From positions 27,916,635 through 27,980,634 of the forward strand of contig OX421967.1 of the NCBI GenBank assembly GCA_949128115.1: a DNA stretch of 64,000 nt. Direction: 5' to 3'. The notes beneath the pieces were generated by a model, which saw only the letters and a list, made by a program, of their open reading frames with translations, was not told where the DNA came from and made no database searches. Origin of the DNA: Anaspis maculata (Eukaryota > Arthropoda > Insecta > Coleoptera > Scraptiidae). Position numbers and translations under genes: made by a program. Shown here piece by piece: positions 34,444 to 44,929 of the stretch (positions are counted from its first letter, which is position 1; each line of letters opens with the position of its first letter).

Positions 34444-35247
34444 CAGGGTGTCTCAGCTAAAACTATCCAGCGCCATTTTCTCTGAAAATATCAAGGAAAT
34501 CAAAGACAATTTTCAATTGGGGGAAAGCCTGACCTTTTAGCTTTTTTTTGAGGGGGCGCCGATGCTTGTAGGTGCTCTTGTTTCCAAGAAAATGCAATCT
34601 CAATCGGGCGAGTCACAAGGATTCGAAAATTCATAATCGACAAAACAAAACACTTAGAGGGAAAAAAATCCTCTTTCTCTGGGCTTTCCTATGATGTGTC
34701 GCTGATGTCTGTACCTGGCCGAGTAAGCCAGATATTCTGCCTCACAGTCCAGCAAAATCAATAATCAGAATCATTACGTCACCGATCACACACTTGTTGA
34801 CTTTAACACTAGTCGTTACTACGACTTTCTCACTTACCATATACCATACCTGGATTCACCATATCAATGAATACTGGCTGATGTTAAAATCAACAAGTCT
34901 GTGATCGGTGATGTTGTCACGAACTCCGATTATTGTGTTTGCTGGGCTGTAAGGCAGAATATCTGGCGTACTGGGCCAGGTACAGACATAGGCGACACAT
35001 CAATGGAAAGCCCAGAGAAAGAAGATTTTTCTTCCTCAAAAGTAATTTGTTTTGTCGATCATGAATTTTCGAATTCTTGTGACTCGCCAGATAAAAATTG
35101 CATTTTCTTGGAAACTAGAGGACCTACAAGCATTGGCGCCCATCAAAAGAAAGCTGAAAGGTCAGGCTTCCCCTCAATTGAGTTTTTTTTTGTTGCTTTG
35201 ATATTTCCTGAGAAAATCGCGCTAGAGTCTTTCAGCTGGGACACCTG
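34444..35247. mobile_element. Foldback element with CAGGGTGTC ends and TA duplication
   Basis: CAGGGTGTCTCAGCT at the left pairs with AGCTGGGACACCTG at the right, both flanked by TA (34,442-34,443 and 35,248-35,249). Pairing continues through the whole arm: TGAAAATATCAAGGAAATC, GAAAGCCTGACCTTT, GGCGCC, AATTCATAATCGACAAAA and TCACCGATCACA, to a loop near 34,840. No transposase is encoded; long frames on either strand (for example 34,901-35,311) are arm sequence. Same terminal type as 872-3775. Confidence 0.8.
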
Positions 35248-35249
35248 TA

Positions 35250-36410
35250 TATACCTACCTACTAAATGGGGCCTGCACTACCATTTTTGCCAGCCGAGGA
35301 CATCACAGTAGCTGCGGGTAAATTGAATTAAATTGATAACTGACCTCTTGAACACATGTCCAAAAATTTGATTTGCTACATTTGACCTAACTTTTTATTG
35401 TTATTTTACATTTCGAGTTACATCCATAGCAAGTGTGTCAAATGAACGTCGAATGTCAAAATGACAGTTCGAGCGCTCCCTGCAGTAGTGGCGCCCTCTA
35501 CGTTGAGCTTTACTTTACGACGTGCATATTGCACATTGTTCCTGCGACTGTATTGTAAAGTGCAGTCTTTATGGCTCGTTTTATTGCTACTGAAGCTTGG
35601 CATGTCTCCCTGCCCGAGCGAAATCTATTCCGATGGATTATCGAATTGCTGCCACATACTAGGGTTGAAATTTAAAGTGCATCACCGACTTGCGAGAAAC
35701 ATCTTCCTTGATCGTCCTCCTCTCTCTTCCTCCATTGAATTTGGATCACTCAGGAAGGGTGCGGAATGAGAATAAATCCCTGGCTAAAGCGCCGTATAGC
35801 TATCCTGCGGCCACATTCCGTGAAATAAATGTTCTACGAAAAATCCAATTCCCCAGGCTATAAATCAGTGGCATGGTCGAGGGTTGGGTTTCCATAATTA
35901 TCATTACGCCTAGTAAGTGCGGCTCAGCAGATGTCTTCGAGCCCCCTCTCATTGTCTGTACATTGTTGTCCTTTTCCCTCTTTCGCCAGTTGGTAATCCG
36001 TATTCCCCCGGTTCGAAAAATCAAGCGATTTTACAAAACGGAACCCATCCGTTCCAATTCTCTACTCTTGTGTAATTCAGGTAGAGCCAAAGAAGTAACA
36101 TATTGGCAAAGTATTTTTATCGTGCGTCAAGTCGCGTCGGGGACATTTTGTTGTTAGGATTTTATATCTGAACTATGAAAGAATCTTTCGTAGTATCGTC
36201 AAATTCGTTCTATTATTGAAAGGGAAAGTAATTTCACAACTATGTTCGTCAGCTCAGTGTCACAGCGTATCTGTCACCTTGTAATCGGTAGAACAAATGC
36301 AAGATCATCTTTTATTTATTCCTGAAACTTGATAAATAACGTGTGAGAAACAGCAGAATAACAAATGAGTACTTAATTGAGCCGATGCAGAGCGTACCCG
36401 GTTACCGGTT
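35250..36410. other. No gene recognised
   Basis: Apparently unique sequence. Frames of 60-100 codons overlap on both strands without any domain or splice pairing that can be defended. Confidence 0.35.
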
Positions 36411-37280
36411 CAACTGAAGAAAAAAAACTCGCGAAATTAGGAAAAAATTGTTGGAAAATGTTCAAGAACCAGTTATCTATTGTTTAAAAAATAATTGGTG
36501 TAAATCGGTTCAAGAGTTGATACCAGGGACGGAGTTCAAATTATTTGTACTTCAAGGCCCCAAACGACATGTAAGATGAGCTTTCGAGCTCATCAGAAGG
36601 GTAGGTCCGAACCACACCTGGCGGCACAAGAGTTTTGAAAACTATACAAACAAACGGAGGAGGGGGGAAGCTCAATAGGGCTCCAAGACACACAAGAAGA
36701 CACCAAGGGACCGAAAGAGCTTCATTCTACCCCAGAAGACACAGGGTTGTAGCGTTGATCTGAAACGGCATAATCTGATTGCTACAAAACGTCAAAAGAT
36801 AAGGCCCCATCAGAACACCATGGGGCCCTGGTACCCAACCACACAAGGGAGTCGCACACAATAGAGTTCGCAAGATACGCCAAAGGGCCAAAAGGCCAAA
36901 TGAGCATACTTGGGTTCCAAAAACTACAGAAAACGCAAGGGGCTTTACGGAGCCTCAAACGACATTTTGAAGACACGAAAGAACCGATATTTGGATCCAT
37001 CACTAGTTTTTCAGTTTCACATAGATACGATGTGACAAAACTCACCGATTTGGTTGCCAAGAAAATGGAATGAGCCAAAGACTGAGTGAAGAGCCATGCC
37101 CGGCCGGCTGATATTGGCCTGGAAAAACTTTGAAAATTCATAGCGCCTGTCCGGGAAATGATCGAAAACTTCATCTGCAGACTTGATTCGATTATTTTAT
37201 TGTGTTGCTTCTATTGAACTTGGTTCCAATCTGTCGGATAGATTTTGAATAATTAAACGGTAAAGTTCCGAACTTTGACA
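36411..37280. repeat. Dispersed repeat family, copy 3
   Basis: Aligns with 32,400-33,470 from GAAATTAGGAAAAAATTG to TAATTAAACGGTAAAGTTC in the same order and orientation, with a shorter internal satellite-like stretch. It ends just before duplicated unit B, which may be coincidence. Confidence 0.65.
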
Positions 37281-37375
37281 TTTTTCATCATTTGACAGAT
37301 GACAGGTATAGAAATGCTTCCAACTGTTCCAACCAGATCTCCCTAATGACATACTGCAAGTCAAGTTCCATAATA

Positions 37376-39200
37376 TATAGTGTGGTGTACAGCTTAAAAT
37401 TATAAAAAAAGGAAAATTATTATAATTTGGAGTAAATTAGTCTTGGTTAAGGAATGTGAAGAATATAGATTTTTGCCGGCTGGTCTCAGGATGACACTGC
37501 ATGCCGGTGCATGGATTTTGTAGGCCAGAGGGGTGAAGACGTGAGAAGGGGATGAGAGCAGGAAAGGAATGGCCTAAGGGAAGAACTCGGGGGTCGAGAG
37601 GATTGGCGTCGTAGCAATCGACAACGGCAAATGTGCGTGAGGGAGAAGAAAATCATTACTTGTCAAGAATAAGTTGAAAAAAGTGCTCAAAACACTGTTA
37701 ATAGTTGTAGTGCATCAATTACGAGAAAACAAATATTAAGGCAAGTCTGACTTGCAATAGTAATTGTTTTGTTTAAAAACGTTAGTAGGTTTTGTTCTTG
37801 ATATTTCGAACAGCCATAGGAAGCGTCAAAACCATTTAATACCCGTAGCTGCTGTGAGCTTTAAATAGGTACCTGTTTTCCGCCACCTCCAAGACCCCAG
37901 AAAAAGAGTGAAAACCTCAGTAACCCGTTTAAAGAGATCTAGCTTCCTACAGAGCATGATTTTGTAGACTCTATTAGCTTTAGACAAAGCACTAGCAGTA
38001 TTTATGCAAATCGATTCTGGGCGGAAATCTCGACCACGCGTCATCTCCCTCTATAGAATAAAAAACTAAACCCTTTTCGCACAACAAAGAGTTTATGAGC
38101 ATTAAAAAGCTAGCGTTCCAAAAAACGAAGAGAAGTTCTTCCTTCAATTCCCAGAAAATCTAGTGTCTCTTCGAAAACACTTCAAGACAGAAAAGAACAT
38201 AACATCATTTTTGCAGGGTGCTTAATTAGAGGCTCACCGCGATAAATTGTATGCACCTGATTGCAGATTTGTGTGAAGTTATTTGAGCGTCCAGCGTGAA
38301 ATAGAGCTGCTGGAAAAGTCTGTAAGTTCAAACTACAGCACCAGCCGGATACAAAATTCATGGAATGTTAACAATCAATTTTTATGTGAATTATTTGATC
38401 GATAATTGAAATAATGGCAATAATTTCGAAATACCAAGACAGAACTCAGTGAACAACAATCTCTGTCAAGTACGAATAATCGAAATCGTTCTTCGTACAG
38501 TTGCGGCCTTTTTAAAGTGGACGACAGTTGACAGATTTTTTAGGATTTTGGCCTGAACGTCGCATGACAGCAAGCCAACTCGTTGACATTGTCGTCCACT
38601 TTATTTTGGCCGCAATCGTACAAGTGAAAAATGGGCAAGAAGGAAAAAAGGGTTGAAATTAAAACTCGACGATGTAATAATTAATTATGCTGGGAATCAA
38701 ATTCAAGTTCGTTTGGAAACGGGTTCACAAATAGTTCTGAAAATTAGGAAGAATGCAAGATGGAATCAAATTGGAGGGGTTGGATTAATTAGTCGAAGGG
38801 TTGCGCACGTAATTAGGGTGTACTTTTCTTTCAGAAACCGAATGTAAACTTAACTGATTTCTAACGCCAGCTGGTGTCAGCACGTCTGGAAATTATGTAA
38901 TGAATAATTAGGATGAACTCAATTAAATTGGCGATGATTGATTAATTCGTAATAAAGATTGGGTGTGATGTTAAATGACTTTGTTTATTTTTTCAACATT
39001 TATTCAGCTCATCCCCTTTCAAAGAACTGAGCTTACTCGCATGACAGGGGTATTAGGGCATGACTGGGAAATCGAGGTAGGTGTAATTGATTTAAATAAC
39101 TTGGGTGAAAACGTAATCAATAAATTAAAACACAACGTAGGGTCACTAAAGGTATTACAGCTGATCAAATATAATTTAGGTACGCGGTTTTCTTACAATA
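37376..39200 (+). repeat. Duplicated 1.8-kb unit, copy B
   Basis: Collinear with 4,322-6,135 over its whole length; see that entry for landmarks. Copy B carries a MITE at 38,500-38,615 that copy A lacks. It ends about 100 bp before the 10.85-kb element at 39,303. Confidence 0.75.
38500..38615. mobile_element. MITE with 8-bp target duplication, empty site in copy A
   Basis: TTGCGGCC ... AAAGTGGACGACA pairs with TGTCGTCCACTTTA ... GGCCGCAA. The flanks are TCGTACAG on the left and TCGTACAA on the right. The orthologous position in copy A (about 5,560) reads TCGTACAA once with no insert. The duplication is therefore 8 bp with one later change, which suits a hAT-type origin. Confidence 0.85.
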
Positions 39201-39302
39201 GCTACTGTCATTTGTTGATAGTGACCTTGTCTGCATAATAAATTTAAAGTCGATCAAATCAACGGTTCGGCATTATCGCGAAAGATGACAGACACAGCCA
39301 CC

Positions 39303-40072
39303 AGTAGATAGAGAAGAGGGCGACTGAATCAAGTCTCATTACTTGTAATTACAGAGGATGTAATTACGACGTCGGTAATTAGACCGGTCCTACCGCTCTA
39401 CAGTACACTCTTTAGGGTACGACGCCGGGTGCTATAGAGACGTGATATGGGTTAGGATCCTGAAACCGAGCTCATTAATTATTGAGGTAATTACTAGAGA
39501 GGTAATAACACCGCGAGAGTATGTGCACACCAGTTTTACCGTTGCGAGCTTGAACCCGCGGTTTACCTGGACCATCGCTTTCCTCCTCCTCCTCTTCATG
39601 CCTACCGCTGCAGGTGCAAGCAGAGGCAGTGGTAGGTGAGCGTGCCAACACGCTTTCTCAGTCGAACCTTCGTCGTTTCCATTTGTTCTGCGGTTGAAGG
39701 AGCGAGATGGAGCGTACGGGTCGCGTTCCCTCCTCGTGTACATAGCTCCACCGATGCAAGCCTCTAGAGACAATGGCAGGTGCCTGTGCCAACGTGTCTT
39801 CTCAGTCGAACCTCCTCCGACACCGTTTGCGCTATGTTGGTAAGAGCGAGATGAAGCGCTGCCATCCTCTTAACACAGCTCGACCAAGCGCACAGCGGGA
39901 GGTCTCCTCCTCTCGCGCTCGGTATTACCTGCTCCGCATGACCCAAAACCGCCGGAACGTGTTTTATGGCTGCTTCCAATCGAACATGCGAAGGACTCGC
40001 AAAGGTAGGTCCTTCGCAACGCAGGTCCTGATGCTCGGAGGTCCTTGCACATATTGGGGGCATGAGCGCTGC

Positions 40073-40113
<41 letters not shown>

Positions 40114-40859
40114 ATTTCGCTCCCACATCTCTGTCTATCATCCTGTGCAGTGGTGGCCCAGCCAAACGCAGAGGTTTGAGAGAGAACCGTGGGCTGTGCT
40201 TTTACTTACCTACGGAGAGGCGCACGACGTTTTAAAAAAATTAGATGAGGTACCTAATTTTTCTGAGATGAGGTACCTAATTTTTCTATTTGCTCGCGCT
40301 TCGGTGTACGGTTTCATTTATCGACGCTCACAACATGGGAACGAAGGGATGCACGACGCTTTAAAAAAAAAAACACTGAGAGGAGATACCTAATTTTTCT
40401 ATATGACCGCTACGTCGCAATGTTTCAATCATAGCAAGGAGGGAGAATATGAAATAGATAGCTCTTACTTACCTACAGAGAGGCGCACGACGTTTTAAAA
40501 AAATTAGATGAGGTACCTAATTTTTCTGAGATGAGGTACCTAATTTTTCTATTTGCTTGCTACGTCGGAATACATTAGCCATAACAAGTCGACATGCTCT
40601 GGACAGATGAGCCGATACAAAACTAACTGTTGTACTAAACATCATGATGTTTTTGATGGTAGGGGGTAATAGATACCTCGGTACATCATCTAGATATGTT
40701 TTAACCCGTGATTTCGAGATAGCTAAATTAGTTTCGCATGACTAGGTACGGCCATTTCTACCTTCTTCACAATTCAAAAATTCAAAAATTCAAATATTCA
40801 AATCCACTATTGGTATGATATCCCCTGCCAGAGGGTGGAGGGTAGGGAGCGGCGGGTGG
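39303..40859 (+). repeat. Left terminal inverted repeat
   Basis: Contains (GA)18 at 40,075-40,110, two near-identical copies of an 88-bp block beginning TTACTTACCTAC (40,202 and 40,465), and two related blocks around CAGTCGAACCT (39,659 and 39,800). Open frames of 99-206 codons occur on both strands, but a GA-length difference changes them in the other TIR, so I do not regard them as genes. The AATTCAAAAATTCAAAAATTC stretch near the inner edge is simple sequence. Confidence 0.9.
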
Positions 40860-42060
40860 TAAACCGGGATTGTTCGATGAGGTGAGCGAAACTGCAGGTT
40901 AGATATAGCTCGTCTATGGATTGTAAACCGGCGAATTAAGGGCTTTTTCTCGCGAGAAGACCTAAGCGCCGCATGTGACAAAGCGCGCTATATCGGCTCC
41001 ATCCCTGTCTATCATCCCACAGCGACATGGATATATTTGAGGCCTGTTAGATGCATAAGGTGAGGTTTCCGACCGAGGGTCTGCAGGTATAAAGTGCTAT
41101 TATCATACAAAACCGATAGGTACCTGTTCTTTAAAAAATTCATGCTCTCAAAGCTCGGGGTATATTATAGAATTATGTGCCATCATAGTTTCGAGGAAAA
41201 TGGTGATATGATGGTGGTGTATGGAGATAATTCTACGAGCACTTTGGAAAAACCATTTAGCAACACAACGAGACGGCTTCTATACCACTTTCTAAAGCAT
41301 GGGGAAGCAGTGCCACTTGAATGAAAACTACGAGTGCACTCGCTTTTTTTTTTATAAACCCAGCTGTGAATGAGCATAATGAGCACCGTTTACCTGGGAT
41401 CGCATGGTTTAGCTGTAAAGATGTTGTGGGGTATGAGACAGTTCGGCATGCGTTAATTAGCAGTAGCCGTTGAAAAAAACCAGGCAATCATTTTTTCAAG
41501 AGTTTTATTCAAAAATTAATACATGTCTTCAGTCGTTCATAATCCGATAATACATCGTCGTAGTGTAGTTCGATTACCCCCGGGTCGAACAAGGCATAGC
41601 AATTTCGAGCCGTGACACAATGAGGCCCGTAGAAGAATCTCGGAGCTCGCGAAGAAAATCCCAGCCATACCACCTGTTTTGATGTAGGTAGCTACCTAGT
41701 CCTGACCATATGCAGGTATTATAGGAGAAGCTTCGGGCGCCCGCTCTTTCAGACTTATCAATGGAGTTAATTATACAGTAAATATTTATGTAGAAACTTA
41801 ATTGAAAGCTACTTCTTTCTTTTGCATGCCATAGTGCCACGAGTTGGAAAATGTCAGCACTGAATAATTTTTTTCAGTCCAGTATGCTTGCGTGAAAATA
41901 GAAGAGTATAGAGTGATAAGTATTTGCCTAATACCCAAGTTCGCTTTAAAATATCCACATCCGGAGAGAAGAGAATATGATATACATATGAAAGCATCAA
42001 TTTAAGAGAAAATCGCGTATAATAAGCTGCCTAATTCTCGCTACGATAATTTTAAATAAT
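40860..42060. other. Element interior, left part: no firm gene
   Basis: The first 110 bp still resemble the right TIR flank (GGATTGTTCGAT, GAGCGAAACTG, TCTATGGATTGTAAA). A plus-strand frame at 41,094-41,324 and minus-strand frames at 41,257-41,840 have no recognisable domain. An AATAAA on the minus strand near 41,500 could end a minus-strand transcript, so a spliced gene here is possible but undefined. Confidence 0.3.
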
Positions 42061-42063
42061 ATT

Positions 42064-42321
42064 ATGATGATAAGCGTGATCGATGAGGTTGACGGTTCAA
42101 ACAACATCTGCTCTCGTAATCCATCCTCGACCGCAAAGTTCGACTCGAAAAAAACCCCATCTGAGATGGAAATGTTGGAAAAAATCCAACCAAATGACCG
42201 GAGAACCGGCATCTTCCATATCCCCCCAAGTGTTAAACACGATGGATTTCATCGTACTAGCAAGAGCATAGAAATTTTCATTCACATGTTTGAAGGTATT
42301 TGCAGGCATTTCCGAGAATAA
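42064..42321 (+). CDS. Hypothetical 85-aa protein of the element
   Basis: The ATG at 42,064 opens a frame with mixed third-position use, charged composition and no simple repeats (for example KKTPSEMEMLEKIQPNDRR, then HIPPSVKHDGF). It ends TAA at 42,321, and a polyadenylation signal AATAAA follows at 42,385-42,390, the right distance for a real 3' end. I do not recognise the protein. Overlapping frames on the minus strand (42,097-42,357 and 41,997-42,212) look less protein-like. It could be a terminal exon of a longer spliced gene. Confidence 0.35.
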   Translation: MMISVIDEVDGSNNICSRNPSSTAKFDSKKTPSEMEMLEKIQPNDRRTGIFHIPPSVKHDGFHRTSKSIEIFIHMFEGICRHFRE

Positions 42322-42384
42322 TTTACCGGTTTGACGATGAGCTAAAGGGTGAAACATGTTTTATCTGTTTTATTTGATTTTCTG

Positions 42385-42390
42385 AATAAA
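42385..42390 (+). terminator. Polyadenylation signal AATAAA
   Basis: AATAAA 64 bases after the stop of the 85-aa frame. Short motif, so the support is positional. Confidence 0.35.
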
Positions 42391-43284
42391 ATTGGATAGG
42401 ATGATATTATCTAGTTTACTCGAAAGCTCAGAGTTTTCCGCAAACCATGTAAAAATTTATATTTCTAATATCTCCCTGACTTGATATACAACTCGAATTA
42501 GATGCTGATTCACCTCTTTTGTGCAGGGAGTTACCAGGGAAATTGCCCCCTAGCAACTCATTGCACCACCAAAATCGGCAAAATGCATGATGCTAGAGTA
42601 GCTAGTAGCCGCAGTGATTGCAAAAATATAAATTTTTGATATCTCTTGCCGAATACGCTAGGCGTTCCTTCGAAGTGGGTAAGGCTATCATCCGAATTGA
42701 TGTGGCTCAGGAGAAGTAAAAGGGAGCCAAAAAGGATGTCTCACCTTGCATACCATGTTCTAGCATCAAGGAATGCACCATTTTTATATATTGAATGAGA
42801 GATTATAGACTTCTAACAGAGCCGGAATTGGACTCTGCCCGGACTGATTCGGGTGGGATAAAAAGTACAAGAGCTTTGGAGGGTTTCTACAGTCGAGACT
42901 ATTCTTTCGCGCGAGCTCACTCTATTTATTTGACATCTCTGAATTCTTTTTTCTTTTCTTTTCTTTTTTTTTTTTTGATAAATATGAATGTGTCCATGAG
43001 GCAGGCATTCCGCAAACCCTCACCTTATGATTCGCTATTGAGACAAGTATGGGCATCACAACCAGGCATATAGGATTGGTGATTATGACAGTGAAAGAAA
43101 TATGCTCTATTCAAAAGTGTTCAATATCTTTATTTCCACGGAAATATTCACTACATCTTTAAATGGCTAGGTAGGTAGGTAGGTATTAGGTATTAGTTGA
43201 TACAAATTTCCGATCAATGTCCCATTCGATCGTGAATAAAATATGGACATTTTTACGCTAATGAGGGTATCCAAAAAAAAAATG
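42391..43284. other. Element interior between two frames
   Basis: A 92-codon plus frame (42,795-43,073) has a plausible first half but then runs through a pyrimidine/T tract (about 42,948-42,976) that makes a Phe run; not supported as a gene. TAGG microsatellite at about 43,169-43,185. The minus-strand AATAAA at 43,129-43,134 probably serves the 455-aa gene. Confidence 0.35.
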
Positions 43285-44652
43285 TTAGTATATTACTTCA
43301 GCATCTCGGAGAATTTTTTCCAGCGATACTATTTCTCGGACGACTCCGACGTCCCCGGTGTTCCGCTGTGCACTCAATGTTACTAATCGATCTATAACGC
43401 CATTTATGTCAGTGAAATATTCACCTACTAGGGACCTCTTCGCAAATCGCCGTCGTCCCATATCATTCATAAAGGAGCCATTCCCCGCACGATCATCAAT
43501 GTTCTCGAAGTCGCTCCCCGAACACCTCTTATCTTCATCCTTAGATGAAAAACAGTGCTTGTACGCATTCTGATATCCGCCACTCGGTGTAAGTCGCGCC
43601 CTTGAAGAAACTTCTTTTGTATTACTGAAGCTCTTACACCACATGTTTTGATCCTCGTCCTCAGATGAAAAACGGCGCTCATATGCATTTTTATACCCCG
43701 TACGCGGATTGATAAGCGAACTCGAAGAAAGTTCTTTGGCAGCGTTGAAATCACCAGAGCTATCGTATAACACATCGTCACTATCAGCTTTCAAGACAGA
43801 GTCCTCCGAGGATTTAGCAGTGTTCGCATATTTAGAAGCGAGACGTGATTTGACTTGATCTCCCGATGAAAAACGTGGTCTGAACACGCTAACATAATTA
43901 TAGGCTTTGGACGTCCCAACCTGAGAGCTGTGAAAATCTTCTTTATTACCGGAGAACTTGGTAGTGGAGTCCTCATTTGCTCTTTCATAACCATCTGCAT
44001 CCTCGTCATCATACACATCTGATGGTTCCGATATCATGCTGGCTGATGATGACAGCACTGGCGAAGGTCCCGGTTGAGGCCCTGATGATGCTAGGAGCTG
44101 TAGCGACGTATTCGAGGAAGCTTTGGTTGGATACTTCATAACCATAGTCGAATTATTCGAGCTGACGTCAAAAGTCTCGAGATTTTTACAAGAGACGGTC
44201 TCAGCCGCTTTGTCAGGATCTACCACTTGCTGCAAATTGCGTTCCCTGCAGCCTCTAAGTGAAATGTCTGGATGCCGTTTCATGAATCCTCTGCACCAAT
44301 CAAAAGATGCTGCTTGTTGTTTATCCCAGCGTTGTGGATAGCTCTTGTTTAGCAGCCTAGCCTGTTCTAGAGCGAATTTACACACGTGCTTGCGTGTCAC
44401 GCCATGTGGCATTTTCGATGCTGCTTTGATATAATCAGCGAGCATCAACTCCTCATCTTTTGAGAAGATTCTCCTATTCCCGATATTTGGATTATAGACA
44501 TACACGCCGTTCACTTTCTTAACCCGTCGCAACAGCCGCCCCAGTGTAGATGCGGGAATACATAATGACCTAGCGATCGCTCTGCGCGAGCCACCACGTC
44601 GGACTTCGGCTACAGCCTTTTGAATTGTTTCAGAACTAATTTGATTTCTCAT
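43285..44652 (-). CDS. 455-aa protein with Pipsqueak HTH + CENP-B/Tc5-type DNA-binding domain
   Basis: Single-exon gene. Residues 5-46 form a Pipsqueak-type helix-turn-helix (AIARSLCIPASTLGRLL). Residues 56-135 match the CENP-B/Tc5 HTH found at the start of pogo/Tigger/Jerky proteins: RRIFSKDEELML, then MPHGVTRKHVCKFALEQA, then W109, W119 and the signature GFMKRHPDISLR. In those proteins a DDE transposase domain follows; here it is absent. Instead there is a long Ser/Asp-rich tail with three degenerate repeats around FSS-[EKG]-D (two read GY.NAY...FSS.DED), and a basic-plus-helical end (GRRRFAKRSL...VREIVSLEKIL). So it is probably a nuclear DNA-binding protein, not an active transposase. I chose the ATG at 44,652 because the frame's more upstream codons offer only a GTG. 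A TATA box and an Inr-like site lie upstream, and AATAAA is 151 bp downstream. Confidence 0.8.
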   Translation of the reverse strand: MRNQISSETIQKAVAEVRRGGSRRAIARSLCIPASTLGRLLRRVKKVNGVYVYNPNIGNRRIFSKDEELMLADYIKAASKMPHGVTRKHVCKFALEQARLLNKSYPQRWDKQQAASFDWCRGFMKRHPDISLRGCRERNLQQVVDPDKAAETVSCKNLETFDVSSNNSTMVMKYPTKASSNTSLQLLASSGPQPGPSPVLSSSASMISEPSDVYDDEDADGYERANEDSTTKFSGNKEDFHSSQVGTSKAYNYVSVFRPRFSSGDQVKSRLASKYANTAKSSEDSVLKADSDDVLYDSSGDFNAAKELSSSSLINPRTGYKNAYERRFSSEDEDQNMWCKSFSNTKEVSSRARLTPSGGYQNAYKHCFSSKDEDKRCSGSDFENIDDRAGNGSFMNDMGRRRFAKRSLVGEYFTDINGVIDRLVTLSAQRNTGDVGVVREIVSLEKILRDAEVIY

Positions 44653-44700
44653 GTTTCTTTCAGGATCAGCAGCTTCATTCACTGAACAAAGATCGCTCGC

Positions 44701-44736
44701 GACTGGCTATTAATCGGAGGTGTTCGAGGTTTTATA
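44701..44736 (-). promoter_or_regulatory. Core promoter of the 455-aa gene (TATA + Inr-like)
   Basis: On the minus strand TATAAA (44,736-44,731) is followed about 32 bases later by GCCAGTC, an Inr-like CAGT with its A at 44,704. This would give a 5' UTR of about 50 bases before the ATG at 44,652. Directly upstream is ACCATAACAAGTCGGCATGC, a module also present in both TIRs. Confidence 0.5.
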
Positions 44737-44929
44737 GCTATAACCGCTATGGTGCAATGTTTCAACCATAACAAGTCGGCATGCTCTGCTAGATAATTTG
44801 ACATGTGCCAGCAGCACTAGTCGACATGTTTTATCCGTAGAGACGGCATGGTCTGAGAGTCAAAGCGCTGTGCATTAACCATCAGTCGTCATGCCATATC
44901 ACCTAGATCATCACGTTTTAAGCGTCGGG

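Noticed and set aside
34901..35311. 136-aa frame as a gene
   Set aside because: It lies in one arm of the foldback element and has a counterpart by inverted repetition.
39432..39773. 113-aa frames identical in both TIRs as conserved proteins
   Set aside because: Identity reflects TIR identity, not selection; the frame overlaps other long frames on the opposite strand.
39773..40393. 206-codon open frame inside the left TIR as a gene
   Set aside because: It runs through the GA microsatellite; the different repeat length in the right TIR breaks the frame, and no domain is present.
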